From Bog-756 sp963696495 (GTDB taxonomy: Bacteria > Actinomycetota > Acidimicrobiia > Acidimicrobiales > RAAP-2), in contig CAVOKJ010000002.1 in the NCBI GenBank assembly GCA_963696495.1, positions 1,178,001 through 1,242,000 of the forward strand: 64,000 bases of DNA. Direction: 5' to 3'. The position numbers and the translations under genes were made by a program. The notes under the pieces are model-generated. The model saw only the letters and a program-made list of their open reading frames with translations, made no database searches and had not been told where the DNA came from. Shown one piece after another: positions 27,315 through 36,600 of the stretch. The stretch's first letter is position 1, and the number at the start of each line of letters is the position of its first letter.

Positions 27315-27932
27315 ATGGCCGACACGGCGGTCACTGTCGGAACAGCACCACCGGGCGTGGGGACGGGCCCTCCACCACCGCTGGAGTTCTCGATCGTGCC
27401 GGTGCGGGGCATCCCGATCGCCGCCGCGCTCCTGGTGGGGCTCATCGTCGCCATCTCGTCCAACAACCTGTGGGCGTTGACGTTCTTCCACGTGGGTGGC
27501 GGGGGCCTGTGGACCAGCATCGACCTGTTCCTCGGCCTGATCATCGGACCGATCCTCGGGCGCCTGTCCATCCCGGCCCGGGTCGAGTTCACGGTCCGCT
27601 TCATGCCCAAGATGCTGCTGATCATGCCCACGCTGGTCGCCATGACGCTCGGGGCCGGGTTCCAGCTGGCGCGCAACGTGGGCAACCTCGACGCCAGCTA
27701 CCCCCACCACGGCTGGCTGGTCGCCTCGTACATCATCGTGGGCGTGATGGCGGTCATCGCCCTCGGGCTCCTCGAGCCGGCCAACCTCGCCGTCCTGTTC
27801 GAGCTCAAGAAGCCCCGGCCCAACGGGGAGCGGATCGGCCGGTTGATGAAGATCTTCGTCTACACCGCCGGCATCACCGGCCTGATGCAGATCGCCACGA
27901 TCTTCATCATGACCTTCCTGGCCAGCCGATGA
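27315..27932 (+). CDS. Integral membrane protein, unknown function
   Basis: 205 residues with about five predicted membrane helices (roughly 33-55, 65-82, 95-115, 135-157 and 180-202). Start supported by CGGAGG. Conserved-looking features include a charged loop RVEFTVRFMPK and ELKKPRPNGERIGRL between the last two helices. No transport or enzyme motif recognised. Coupled to the next membrane gene by an ATGA overlap, so the two products probably work together. Confidence 0.8.
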   Translation: MADTAVTVGTAPPGVGTGPPPPLEFSIVPVRGIPIAAALLVGLIVAISSNNLWALTFFHVGGGGLWTSIDLFLGLIIGPILGRLSIPARVEFTVRFMPKMLLIMPTLVAMTLGAGFQLARNVGNLDASYPHHGWLVASYIIVGVMAVIALGLLEPANLAVLFELKKPRPNGERIGRLMKIFVYTAGITGLMQIATIFIMTFLASR

Positions 27933-28372
27933 CCGGGACGCCCGAAGTCGCAGAGCCCGTGGCCGACGACGTCGACCTCAGGCAAGCGAGCCTCCCGCCC
28001 GTGGCCCGGCTGGCCACGCTCACCCTGGCGCTCGTGGTGGTGGGAGGGATCTTCATGGCCGCCAACTACGGACGGTCGTTCTCACTGGTGCCTCCGCTGG
28101 TGCTGGCCATCGCCGGGGCCCTCGTGCTGGTGGCCAACGTGGTGCTGTTGGCCCGGATCCCCGAGTTCGCCTGGGACAAGTTCTTCCTGGTCTTCCGGTG
28201 GACGCTCCTGGCCTACCTGGTGTTCGCCGGAATCCTCGAGTTCGTGTTCGTCTACGACCACACCCCGGGCCGGCAGCTGGCCCTCTTCAGCGCCATGCTG
28301 GCCATGTTCGCCATCGACGTACCGCTGCTGCTGGCGTTCTCGGTGGCGCGCTACCAGCCGCTTCCCGCCTGA
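27929..28372 (+). CDS. Integral membrane protein, unknown, partner of preceding gene
   Basis: 147 residues from the ATG at 27929 that overlaps the previous stop as ATGA. Four predicted membrane helices follow a 24-residue acidic N-terminus (TLALVVVGGIFMAANY, VPPLVLAIAGALVLVANVVL, the region around WTLLAYLVFAGILEFVF, and MLAMFAIDVPLLLAFSVA). No family recognised. Confidence 0.8.
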   Translation: MTGTPEVAEPVADDVDLRQASLPPVARLATLTLALVVVGGIFMAANYGRSFSLVPPLVLAIAGALVLVANVVLLARIPEFAWDKFFLVFRWTLLAYLVFAGILEFVFVYDHTPGRQLALFSAMLAMFAIDVPLLLAFSVARYQPLPA

Positions 28373-28414
28373 CGACCGCTGAGGGTCGAGAGGGCGCCGG
28401 CCGGCTGCCCGCCC

Positions 28415-28420
28415 TACAGT
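28415..28420 (+). promoter_or_regulatory. Leaderless -10 element (TACAGT) of the SRPBCC gene
   Basis: TACAGT followed by 7 nt and the ATG at 28428. Confidence 0.6.
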
Positions 28421-28427
28421 CTGCGGC

Positions 28428-28907
28428 ATGCGCGCCTCGGTACGTCTCGACATCGATGCCCCACCGGACAAGGTCTGGGGTCTCGTCAGCGACATCACGA
28501 AGATGGGCGAGTACAGCCCCGAGGTGATCGAGGCCGAGTGGATCGACGATGCCGCCGGCCCGGCGGTCGGCGCGAGATACCGGGGCCATGTGAAGCGGAA
28601 CGAGAACTGGCCCGTCCTCTACTGGACCACGTGCGAGGTCACCGAGTGCGTGCCCGGACAGGTGTTCGAATTCGCGGTGGTCATGGGCGGTCGGCCCGTC
28701 AACACCTGGCGCTACGAGTTTCACGCCACGCCGGGCGGGGGGACGGAGGTCACCGAGTCCTTCGACCTCGGCGACAGCCTCTGGACCAAGGTCTGGCGCC
28801 CACTCGGCGGGTTCCTCCGAGAGCGTCGCAATCAACGGGACATGCTCCGCACGCTCGAACGGGTCAAGGCGGTGGCGGAGGCTCCGAGCGACCGGTCCGC
28901 AACCTGA
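28428..28907 (+). CDS. SRPBCC (START/Bet v1-like) ligand-binding protein
   Basis: 159 residues. ASVRLDIDAPPDKVWGLVSD is the classic first strand and helix of polyketide-cyclase/dehydrase-like SRPBCC proteins; the long C-terminal helix (about 130-150) that closes the cavity is present. Cytosolic, probably binds a lipid or other hydrophobic molecule. No catalytic residues can be assigned. Its own leaderless promoter separates it from the membrane-protein pair. Confidence 0.88.
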   Translation: MRASVRLDIDAPPDKVWGLVSDITKMGEYSPEVIEAEWIDDAAGPAVGARYRGHVKRNENWPVLYWTTCEVTECVPGQVFEFAVVMGGRPVNTWRYEFHATPGGGTEVTESFDLGDSLWTKVWRPLGGFLRERRNQRDMLRTLERVKAVAEAPSDRSAT

Positions 28908-28999
28908 GGGACCGAACGCCCGCACCGTCACCGGCTTCGGTGCCGGGCCGTGCGAGCCGACGGTCCACGCTCAGATCGGGCTGCGCACCTCCGACCAGC

Positions 29000-29299
29000 T
29001 CAGCCCACAGACGCCGGCGCGGCGTCGGCATCATCTGCCGTCTCCAGTATCGCCAGCAAAGATCTGACGTCGAGGTCGCCCTGAAAGGGCAGCCTGAGGG
29101 GTAGGTGGGTCCTCACGTGATAGAGGTTTCGGCGCCCCTCCCGCTCCCGATCGATGTACCCAGTACTGGCGAGGTCGGCGACGATCCGTTGGGCGGCGCG
29201 CTCGGTGATGCCCAGGAGGTCGGCGATGTCCCGGATGCGAATTCTCGGATTCCGGGCGATCAGGAGCAGCGCGTTGCCGTGGTTCGTGAGCGAGGCCAC
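29000..29299 (-). CDS. Small winged-helix transcriptional regulator
   Basis: 99 residues from a GTG at 29299; the frame extends to 29347 and a longer start cannot be excluded. SLTNHGNALLLIARNPRIRI, the recognition region DIADLLGITERAAQRIVADL and the wing GYIDREREGRRNLYHV are typical of a small MarR/ArsR-like wHTH family of actinobacteria. No effector domain. It is divergent from the unknown gene at 29615, which it may regulate. Confidence 0.82.
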   Translation of the reverse strand: MASLTNHGNALLLIARNPRIRIRDIADLLGITERAAQRIVADLASTGYIDREREGRRNLYHVRTHLPLRLPFQGDLDVRSLLAILETADDADAAPASVG

Positions 29300-29614
29300 C
29301 CCATGCCCGCCGGGTGATCGTGCACCCTGGCCAGCACCACCCGGCAACGGTTCCTGAACATCGACTGCGCTACGTCGGCTCCCCGGTGCGAGCCCACGCC
29401 CGGATCGGAGCTGCCATCGGGCTGGCGTGATGAGCAGATGGCGTCATGTGCAGAGCGCGTGATGTGCAGAGCCTCTCGCGTCCCGCCCATGGGTCGTCCG
29501 CCCGGGTCGGACCCGCGATGGCGTCGGTGCAAGGTGGCGGCCCAGGTGCCGGGCAGGTCGGCAGCTCAACGTGGGTCGGGCACGAGCACCACCGTCGACC
29601 ACCGGAGACCCACC
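29300..29614. other. Intergenic region between a regulator and an unknown gene
   Basis: 315 bp without a convincing gene. The 11-bp direct repeat ATGTGCAGAGC occurs at 29446-29456 and 29462-29472, one and a half helical turns apart, a possible binding site for the divergent wHTH regulator. The ribosome site CGGAGA for the 29615 gene is at the right end. Open frames that cross this stretch look like shadows. Confidence 0.5.
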
Positions 29615-30340
29615 ATGTCCGACACCACCGCCCTCCCGTCCGTCACGGACCGTCGCCCACGGCGCGTCCTCCCTCCACTGACCGAGGGGGCCACCATGGG
29701 GATCGTCCCCTGGCTCGACCCGGTGGCCGACCCCCACGGCGTGCATCCGTGCTCCCGCTATGTCGAGCTGTATTGGCTTCCGGTCATCGGACCGTCGACG
29801 ACCTGGCTCTTGCGGCGGCTGTCCTACGGCCTCGAGGTCCATCGGGACGGGTTCGACCTCGACCTCACCGAGACGGCGCGCTCCTTGGGCCTCGGCGACC
29901 GCATGGGCAAGAACTCGCCGTTCCGGCGGGCCCTGCTGCGCCTGTGCACCTTCGAGCTGGCCCGGGCCCACGGGCCCGGGTCGATGGCCGTCCGCACCCG
30001 CATCCCGCCGCTACCCCTCCGGCACCTGTGCCGCCTGCCGGAGTCCCTGCAGGCCAGCCATCGCCGCTGGCTGGTCGAGCACCAGCTGCCCGAACCCGAG
30101 CAGATGCGCCGCCGGGCCCGACGGCTGGCCGTCGGTCTGTGGTCGGAGGGCCGGACGAGGGAGGACGTCGAGCGCCAGCTCGGTGCGTGGCAGTTCCATC
30201 CGGCGGTGGCCTTCCGGGCCGCCGAGGAGGCGTGGAGCCGGACGCATGCCGGGGCCGGCACCGGCGCCGGGCGGCCGGGGGAGGCGGCACCGTCGGGGTC
30301 GCGTACTACCCCGGGTCGTCCTCGTGACCGGCGGGCGTGA
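29615..30340 (+). CDS. Conserved-looking hypothetical protein, unknown
   Basis: 241 residues from an ATG preceded by CGGAGA. The middle is rich in Arg/Leu helices (YVELYWLPVIGPSTTWLLRR, DLDLTETARSLGLGDRMG, FRRALLRLCTFELARAH) and the last 35 residues are Gly/Pro/Ala/Arg-rich and probably disordered. DLDLTETARSLGLG looks like part of a helix-turn-helix, so DNA binding is possible. No family recognised. Its end overlaps the end of gpsA by 35 nt on the opposite strand. Confidence 0.7.
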   Translation: MSDTTALPSVTDRRPRRVLPPLTEGATMGIVPWLDPVADPHGVHPCSRYVELYWLPVIGPSTTWLLRRLSYGLEVHRDGFDLDLTETARSLGLGDRMGKNSPFRRALLRLCTFELARAHGPGSMAVRTRIPPLPLRHLCRLPESLQASHRRWLVEHQLPEPEQMRRRARRLAVGLWSEGRTREDVERQLGAWQFHPAVAFRAAEEAWSRTHAGAGTGAGRPGEAAPSGSRTTPGRPRDRRA

Positions 30341-31295
30341 GGCCCCAGTAGGCGTGGAACGGCTCGATCTCACCCTTGACCACCTTGTCGATCATCGTGC
30401 AGATCGGTAGGTCCAGTCGGTGGCGCCCGGCGAGCTCCAGGGCGACGGTGGCCGTCCTCACCCCTTCGGCCACCATGTGCATCTCGGCCAGGATGTCCTC
30501 GAGCCGCCGCCCCTTCCCCAACTGCTCTCCCACCCGGCGGTTGCGGCTGTGCGGGCTCATGCAGGTGGCGATCAGGTCGCCCATCCCGGCCAGGCCGGCG
30601 AACGTGGTGGGGTGGGCGCCCATGGCCACCCCGAGCCGCGTCAATTCGGCCAGACCCCGGGACATCACCGCAGCGCGGGTGTTGTCCCCGACGCCCAGTC
30701 CCTCACCGATGCCGGCGGCGATGGCGATGACGTTCTTGAGCGCGCCCCCCATCTCGCACCCGATGACGTCGTCGTTCAGGTAGACGCGGAAGACGCCCCG
30801 GGTGACCACCTTCTGGATCGCCCTGGCCACTTCGAGGTCCTCGGTGGCGATGACGGCGGCGGCCGCCTTGCCGGACATGATCTCGTTGGCCAGGTTCGGC
30901 CCGGTGAGGGCGGCCACCGGATGCCCGGGGACCACCTCTTTGATCACCTCGGTCATCCGGAGATTGGAACCCTTCTCCAGCCCCTTGGACAGGCTGACCA
31001 CCGGGATCCACGGGCGGATGCAGGGCGCCGCCTCCTCGAGGACGTCGCGGAACCCCGATGTCGGCACCCCGACGATCACCAGGTCGGCGTCGCAGACGGC
31101 GTCGGCCAGGCTCGAGGTGGCCGCCAACTCGTCGGGCAGGTCGAACCCGGGGAGGTACGCGGCGTTGGTGTGCTCGATGTCGATGGCCTTGGCCACCTCC
31201 GGGTTGCGGGCCCACAGGATCGTGTCGTGGCGCGGGGCGACCAGCGAGGCGACCGTGGTCCCCCATGAACCGGCTCCCAGGACGGCGATCCTCAC
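30306..31295 (-). CDS. gpsA: NAD(P)-dependent glycerol-3-phosphate dehydrogenase
   Basis: 329 residues. IAVLGAGSWGTTVAS is the dinucleotide site, VSLSKGLEKGSN and TGPNLANEI are family motifs, and GCEMGGALKNVIAIAAGIGEG holds the catalytic Lys. It reduces dihydroxyacetone phosphate to sn-glycerol-3-phosphate for phospholipid synthesis. GTG start at 31295 is 6 nt from TAGGTT. Tail-to-tail overlap of 35 nt with the upstream-facing gene. Confidence 0.95.
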   Translation of the reverse strand: MRIAVLGAGSWGTTVASLVAPRHDTILWARNPEVAKAIDIEHTNAAYLPGFDLPDELAATSSLADAVCDADLVIVGVPTSGFRDVLEEAAPCIRPWIPVVSLSKGLEKGSNLRMTEVIKEVVPGHPVAALTGPNLANEIMSGKAAAAVIATEDLEVARAIQKVVTRGVFRVYLNDDVIGCEMGGALKNVIAIAAGIGEGLGVGDNTRAAVMSRGLAELTRLGVAMGAHPTTFAGLAGMGDLIATCMSPHSRNRRVGEQLGKGRRLEDILAEMHMVAEGVRTATVALELAGRHRLDLPICTMIDKVVKGEIEPFHAYWGLTPAGHEDDPG

Positions 31296-31301
31296 CAGGC
31301 G

Positions 31302-31307
31302 AACCTA
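31302..31307 (-). promoter_or_regulatory. Leaderless -10 element (TAGGTT) of gpsA
   Basis: TAGGTT with 6 nt to the GTG start at 31295 on the minus strand. Confidence 0.55.
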
Positions 31308-31350
31308 CCGCGGCCGATGGGGCGATGCCCGGCCCCGGGGACCGACCGGC

Positions 31351-32907
31351 TCAAACGCCGCCGGGCGCCACCAGCGAACGGGCGAACGTGTCGGAGGTGA
31401 GCAGGGCGACCAGGGTCCTCACGCCGAACCCGGTGCCCCCCTTGGCCAGGTACCGGCTGGTCTCGTCGGATCGGGCCGGGCCGGCGATGTCCAGGTGGGC
31501 CCACGGGACGTCGCCCACGAATTCACGCAGCAGCATGGCGGCGGCGATGGTGCCGGCCTGGCCCGGCCGGCCCACGTTGCGCATGTCCGCGACCTCCGAG
31601 TCGATGTGCCCCCGGTAGTCGTCGGGCATCGGCAGCGACCAGTTCGGCTCACCGGCCCGGTCACCGGCGGCGTGCACCTCGGCGATGAGCTCCTCGTCGT
31701 TCCCGAGCAGCCCGGCGATCTCCTTGCCCAGGGCGACGACCGCGGCTCCGGTGAGGGTGGCCAGGTCGACGATGGCGTCGGGCTCGTACTCGGACGCCAG
31801 GGTCAACGCGTCCGACAGCACCAGGCGGCCCTCGGCATCGGTGTTGAGGACCTCGATGGTCTTCCCGCTGCGGGTGGTCAGCACGTCGCCGGGCTTCACG
31901 GCCGAGCCACCCGGCATGTTCTCGGTCAGCGGGGCGAATGCCGTGATGCGGATGCGGGCGCCGAGGGCTGCGGCGGCGTCCACCGCCCCGAAGACGGCGG
32001 CCGCCCCTCCCATGTCGGTCTTCATCGTCTCCATGCCCGTGGCCGTCTTCAGCGACAGCCCGCCCGAGTCGAAGGTGATCCCCTTGCCGACCAGAGCGAC
32101 GTGCGGGACCCGCCCTTCGATCTCCACGGGATCCGACGGCCGGTAGTCGATCCGGACGAACCTCGGCGGCTGGGTCGATCCCCGGGCCACGCCGAGCAGG
32201 CCCCCCAGACGCTCGGCCACGATCCGGTCCTCGTCCCACACCTCGACGGCGACCGCCGGCACGTCGGAGAACCGGTCGACGACGGCGTCGGCGAACCGGC
32301 CCGGGGTCAACGAGCTGGGAGGCTCGTTGACCAGGTCGCGCGCCAGGTTGACCGACGCACCGACCCGGGCGCCCCGACGCGCCCCGTCGGCCGCCCGTTC
32401 CGCATCCGGGGGGGCGACGGCGATGATCACCATGCCGAGCCGGCCCGGGTCCTCCCCGGTCCGGAAGGCGTCGTAGCGGTAGGAGGTGAGCACGGCCGCC
32501 TCGGCGGCGGCGGCCGACCAGTCAGCCACCGGGGCCTCCCCCGCCGCCGGCAGGAGGAACGCCGCGGCACCGCCGTGGCCGACGGCGCGCACGAACGCCG
32601 CGACCGCCCGGCGTATCGACTCCACACCCCGGGGGCCCGACAGCCGGGAGGCGTCCCCCACACCGACCAGCACGGTCTCCGCCTCGACGGGCCCGCCGGC
32701 GCGCAGGACGAGCGTCTGGCCCACCTTGGCGCTGAAGCCGTGGCGCTTGCACCAGTCGGGATCGAGGTCGGTGGGCAGCGTGGCGCCCGACCCGTCGCCG
32801 GGAGGGGGCGCCGCCGGTCGAGGGCCGTCGGGCCCGGCCACCACCGGAACCCCGATGGCCACGAGATCGGACGACAGGGCGTCCAGGGTGGCGACGTCGA
32901 CGTTCAT
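31351..32907 (-). CDS. pepA: Leucyl aminopeptidase, M17 family
   Basis: 518 residues. The C-terminal catalytic domain shows GKGITFDSGGLSLKT, DMGGAAAVFGAV and the M17 signature NTDAEGRLVLSDAL, which carry the two-metal ligands and catalytic Lys/Arg. The N-terminal third is variable, as usual. It removes N-terminal residues from peptides in the cytosol. ATG overlaps the adenosyltransferase stop as ATGA, so the two are coupled. Confidence 0.94.
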   Translation of the reverse strand: MNVDVATLDALSSDLVAIGVPVVAGPDGPRPAAPPPGDGSGATLPTDLDPDWCKRHGFSAKVGQTLVLRAGGPVEAETVLVGVGDASRLSGPRGVESIRRAVAAFVRAVGHGGAAAFLLPAAGEAPVADWSAAAAEAAVLTSYRYDAFRTGEDPGRLGMVIIAVAPPDAERAADGARRGARVGASVNLARDLVNEPPSSLTPGRFADAVVDRFSDVPAVAVEVWDEDRIVAERLGGLLGVARGSTQPPRFVRIDYRPSDPVEIEGRVPHVALVGKGITFDSGGLSLKTATGMETMKTDMGGAAAVFGAVDAAAALGARIRITAFAPLTENMPGGSAVKPGDVLTTRSGKTIEVLNTDAEGRLVLSDALTLASEYEPDAIVDLATLTGAAVVALGKEIAGLLGNDEELIAEVHAAGDRAGEPNWSLPMPDDYRGHIDSEVADMRNVGRPGQAGTIAAAMLLREFVGDVPWAHLDIAGPARSDETSRYLAKGGTGFGVRTLVALLTSDTFARSLVAPGGV

Positions 32908-33533
32908 GGTGCCTCTCCGCCCCCTGCGCCGGGCGCCGCCGCCGACCCGGGACCGCCGGACGACCGCAGGCCACCCCGCCTCGAGGCTGTCCGGGCCAGC
33001 AGATGGCGCTCTCCCTCGGTCCAGCGGGCCATGGCCCAGAGCAGGTCGGAGAGCCGGTTCAGATACGGTCCGACCAGTGAGCCCTCCAACGGCGACGCCA
33101 CGACGAGCCGCTCGGCCCGGCGGACCACGGTCCGGGCCAGGTCCAGGGCGGCCGAGGCCCGGTTGGCCCCCGGCACGACGAAATCGGTGGGCATGTCGAT
33201 GCTGTCGATGAACTCGTCGATCCGGTGTTCGAGCGCCTCGACCATCCCGGGGGTCACCAGGGTCGAGCCCGCCTTCAGCTTCGATCGGTTCGACGGGTCG
33301 GTCGCCACCTCGGCCATCAACACGTACAGGTCGCGCTCGAGCCCGGTCAGCATGCGGTCCAGATCGGACCCGGGCTCGGCCTCCGCCCTGGCGACACCCA
33401 TCACCGCCTGGGCCTCGTCCACCGCACCGTTGATCTGCATCACCGGGGAGTCCTTGGGGACCCGGCCGCCGAAGAGGAGACCGGTGGTGCCGTCGTCCCC
33501 CGTCTTCGTGTAGATCTTCAGCACCGGGCTCAT
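32904..33533 (-). CDS. Cob(I)alamin adenosyltransferase, PduO type
   Basis: 209 residues from the ATG at 33533 (a GTG at 33536 directly before it is in frame and has leaderless spacing). KIYTKTGDDGTTGLLFGGR is the ATP loop; NGAVDEAQAVMGVAR and the helix VVRRAERLVVA with YLNRLSDLLW complete the PduO fold. It makes adenosylcobalamin, the cofactor of the methylmalonyl-CoA mutase encoded at 23.5-25.1 kb. The last 30 residues are Gly/Ala-rich. Divergent from metH, another cobalamin user. Confidence 0.94.
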   Translation of the reverse strand: MSPVLKIYTKTGDDGTTGLLFGGRVPKDSPVMQINGAVDEAQAVMGVARAEAEPGSDLDRMLTGLERDLYVLMAEVATDPSNRSKLKAGSTLVTPGMVEALEHRIDEFIDSIDMPTDFVVPGANRASAALDLARTVVRRAERLVVASPLEGSLVGPYLNRLSDLLWAMARWTEGERHLLARTASRRGGLRSSGGPGSAAAPGAGGGEAP

Positions 33534-33543
33534 CACCGGCCCG

Positions 33544-33549
33544 ATGCTA
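33544..33549 (-). promoter_or_regulatory. Leaderless -10 element (TAGCAT) of the adenosyltransferase gene
   Basis: TAGCAT with 7 nt to the GTG at 33536 and 10 nt to the ATG at 33533, so either codon could be the start. No cobalamin riboswitch fits in the 151-bp gap to metH. Confidence 0.5.
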
Positions 33550-33669
33550 AACGACATCCGTGGCCGTCCCACCACCGCCCGTCCCGTACCGGGCCCGCCC
33601 CGGGAGGCCGTCCCGACCGCCGCGCCCCGACCACCGTGGGCATGGATCCGTGCGGCACAGCCGTCCCGA

Positions 33670-33675
33670 TAGCCT
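33670..33675 (+). promoter_or_regulatory. -10 element (TAGCCT) of metH
   Basis: TAGCCT followed by GGAGGGTTC and the metH ATG at 33685. The GGAGGG would lie at or before the transcript start, so its use as a ribosome site is doubtful. Confidence 0.45.
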
Positions 33676-33684
33676 GGAGGGTTC

Positions 33685-36600
33685 ATGACGACCGCCAGAT
33701 CCACGACCTCCTCCTACCTCGAGGCCGCCTCGCACCGGGTGGTGGTGTTCGACGGCGCCATGGGCACCAACCTGCAGTTGGCCAACCTCACGGCGGACGA
33801 CTTCGGCGGCCCCGACCTCGAGGGCTGCAACGAGCTGCTGGTGGTCACCCGCCCCGATGTCGTGGACCGCGTCCACCGCTCGTTCTTCGAGGTCGGCTGC
33901 GACGTGGTCGAGACCGACACCTTCGGGGCGTTCGCCCCGGTCCTGGCCGAGTACGGCCAGGACCACCGGGTCCGGGAGCTGAACCTGGCCGCCGCCGGTC
34001 TGGCCCGGGGGGCCGCCGACGACTTCTCCACGCCGGACCGGCCGCGGTGGGTCGCCGGCAGCATCGGGCCCGGCACCAAGTTCCCCACCCTCGGACAGAT
34101 CCGCTACGCCGACCTGCGGGACGCCTACGAGGAGCAGTCCTCGGCCCTGATCGAGGGCGGCGTCGACCTCATCATCATCGAGACGGTCTTCGACCTCCTG
34201 CAGGCCAAGGCGGCGATCAACGGCGCCCGGCGGGCCATGCGGGCCGCCGATCGCCAGGTGCCCGTCCAGGCCCAGGTGACCATCGAGCTGACCGGCACGA
34301 TGCTTCCCGGCACCGAGATCGGTGCCGCCCTGTGCGCCCTCGAGGCCATGGGCGTCGACGTCATCGGTCTCAACTGCGCCACCGGGCCGGCCGAGATGTT
34401 CGAGCCGCTCCGCCACCTGTCGACCCAGGCGCCGATGCCGGTCAGCTGCCTGCCCAACGCCGGGCTCCCCTCGGTCGTGGACGGTGCCATGCACTACGAC
34501 CTGACCCCGGACCAACTGGCCGAGTACCACCGGCAGTTCGTGAGCGAGCTGGGCGTGTCGGTGATCGGCGGCTGCTGCGGGACGACCCCCGCGCACCTGG
34601 CCGCGGTGGTCGACGCCTGTGCCGACCTGGCTCCGGCGCCACGGACCCCGGAGCCGGAGTACGGTGCCGCCTCGATCTACACCCAGGTCCCCTTCGAGCA
34701 GGACAGCTCGTTCCTGGTCATCGGCGAGCGGACCAACGCCAACGGCTCGAAGCGGTTCCGCGAGGCCATGCTCGAGTCCGACTGGGACACCTGTGTCGCC
34801 ATGGCCAGGGACCAGGTCGTCGAGGGCTCCCATCTCATCGACGTCTGCGTGGACTACACCGGGGCCGATGGCGTGTCCGACATGGAGGAGGTGGCGTCCC
34901 GGTTCGCTACCCAGTCGACCGTCCCGCTCATGGTCGACTCCACCGAGGCACCGGTGGTGGAGACGGCGTTGTCGTGGATCGGGGGGCGGGCCGTGATCAA
35001 CTCGGTCAACCTGGAGGAGGGCGACGGGCCCGGCACCCGCCTCGACTCATTCCTGACTCTGGCCAAGGAGTTCGGCGCCGCCGTCGTGTGCACCTGCATC
35101 GACACCGAGGGTCAGGCTCGGACGGCCGAGTGGAAGGTGCGGGCAGCCAGGGCCATCCACGACATCGCCGTCGAGCGGTACGGCCTGCGGCCCCAGGACC
35201 TGATGTTCGATGCCCTGGCCCTCCCGCTGTCCACCGGGATGGAGGAGAGCCGGAAGGACGGCATCGAGACGATCGAGGGCATCCGGCGGATCAAGGCGGA
35301 GTTGCCCGGCGTCCACACCGTGCTCGGCCTGTCCAACGTGTCCTTCGGCCTCAACCCCGCCGCTCGCCAGGTGCTCAACTCCGTCTTCCTCCACGAGTGC
35401 GTCGAGGCCGGCCTCGACGCGGCCATCGTCCACGCCTCGAAGATCCTGCCGCTCTCCAAGATCGACGACCGGGCACGCGAGGTCTGCCTCGACCTCGTCT
35501 ACGACCGGCGGGCCGACGGGTACGACCCGCTGACCGAACTGCTCTCGCTGTTCGAGGGTGTCTCCGCCTCGGTCGGGACGACCAAGGAGGACCGCTCGGG
35601 CTGGCCGGTCGAGCGGCGGCTCGAGCACAGGATCATCGACGGTGACCGGAACGGCATCGAGGACGATCTCGACGAGGCCATGGCCGCCGGTCACACCCCC
35701 CTGGTCATCATCAACGACTTCCTCCTGGCCGGTATGAAGATCGTGGGCGAGCTGTTCGCCTCCGGCGAGATGCAGCTGCCGTTCGTCCTCGGTTCGGCCG
35801 AGACGATGAAGACGGCGGTCGCCTTCCTCGAACCCTTCATGGAGAAGGCCGACCAGGGCGGCAAAGGGGTCATGGTGCTGGCCACGGTCAAGGGCGATGT
35901 GCACGACATCGGGAAGAACCTGGTCGACATCATCCTCACCAACAACGGCTACACGGTGAAGAATCTGGGGATCAAGGTGGGAATCGCCGACATGGTCAGT
36001 GCCCTCGAGGAGTCCAACGCCGACGCCATCGGGATGAGCGGCCTCCTGGTCAAGTCCACGCTCATCATGCGGGACAACCTCGAGGAGCTGAACCGACGCG
36101 GGCTCTCCCACATCCCGGTCATCCTCGGTGGGGCCGCGCTGACCCGCACCTATGTCGAGCGGGACCTCCGAAAGGTGTACGACGGGCGCCTCTTCTACGG
36201 CAAGGACGCCTTCGAGGGCCTGCGCACCATGGACCGGCTGGTCGAGCTGAGCCGGTCCGGTGACGACGACCCCGAGTTCGGTACGGCCATCGGCGGCCGG
36301 GACCTCGGCCCCCGCAAGAGCGAGCTGCGACGCCAGGCTGCGGCGGAGGCACTCGAGCGGGGGGAGACGCTGCCGTCCCGGTCGCCCGAGGTGGCCGACG
36401 ACAATCCCGTCTTCAAGCCGCCGTTCCTCGGGAACCGGGTGGCCAAGGGCATGGCCATCGACGACATCGCCGGCTACCTCAACGAGACCGCCCTCTTCCG
36501 CAACCAGTGGGGGTTCCGGCCGGAGCAGGGCGAGAACGACCCGGCGTTCAAGGACCGGGTGCGGGCCCTGCTGCGGGAGCAGTTGGCCGTGGCCAAGTCC

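Noticed and set aside
33534..33684. Cobalamin riboswitch between the adenosyltransferase and metH genes
   Set aside because: Both genes have promoters within a few bases of their starts, leaving no transcribed leader to hold a riboswitch, and I see no B12-box.
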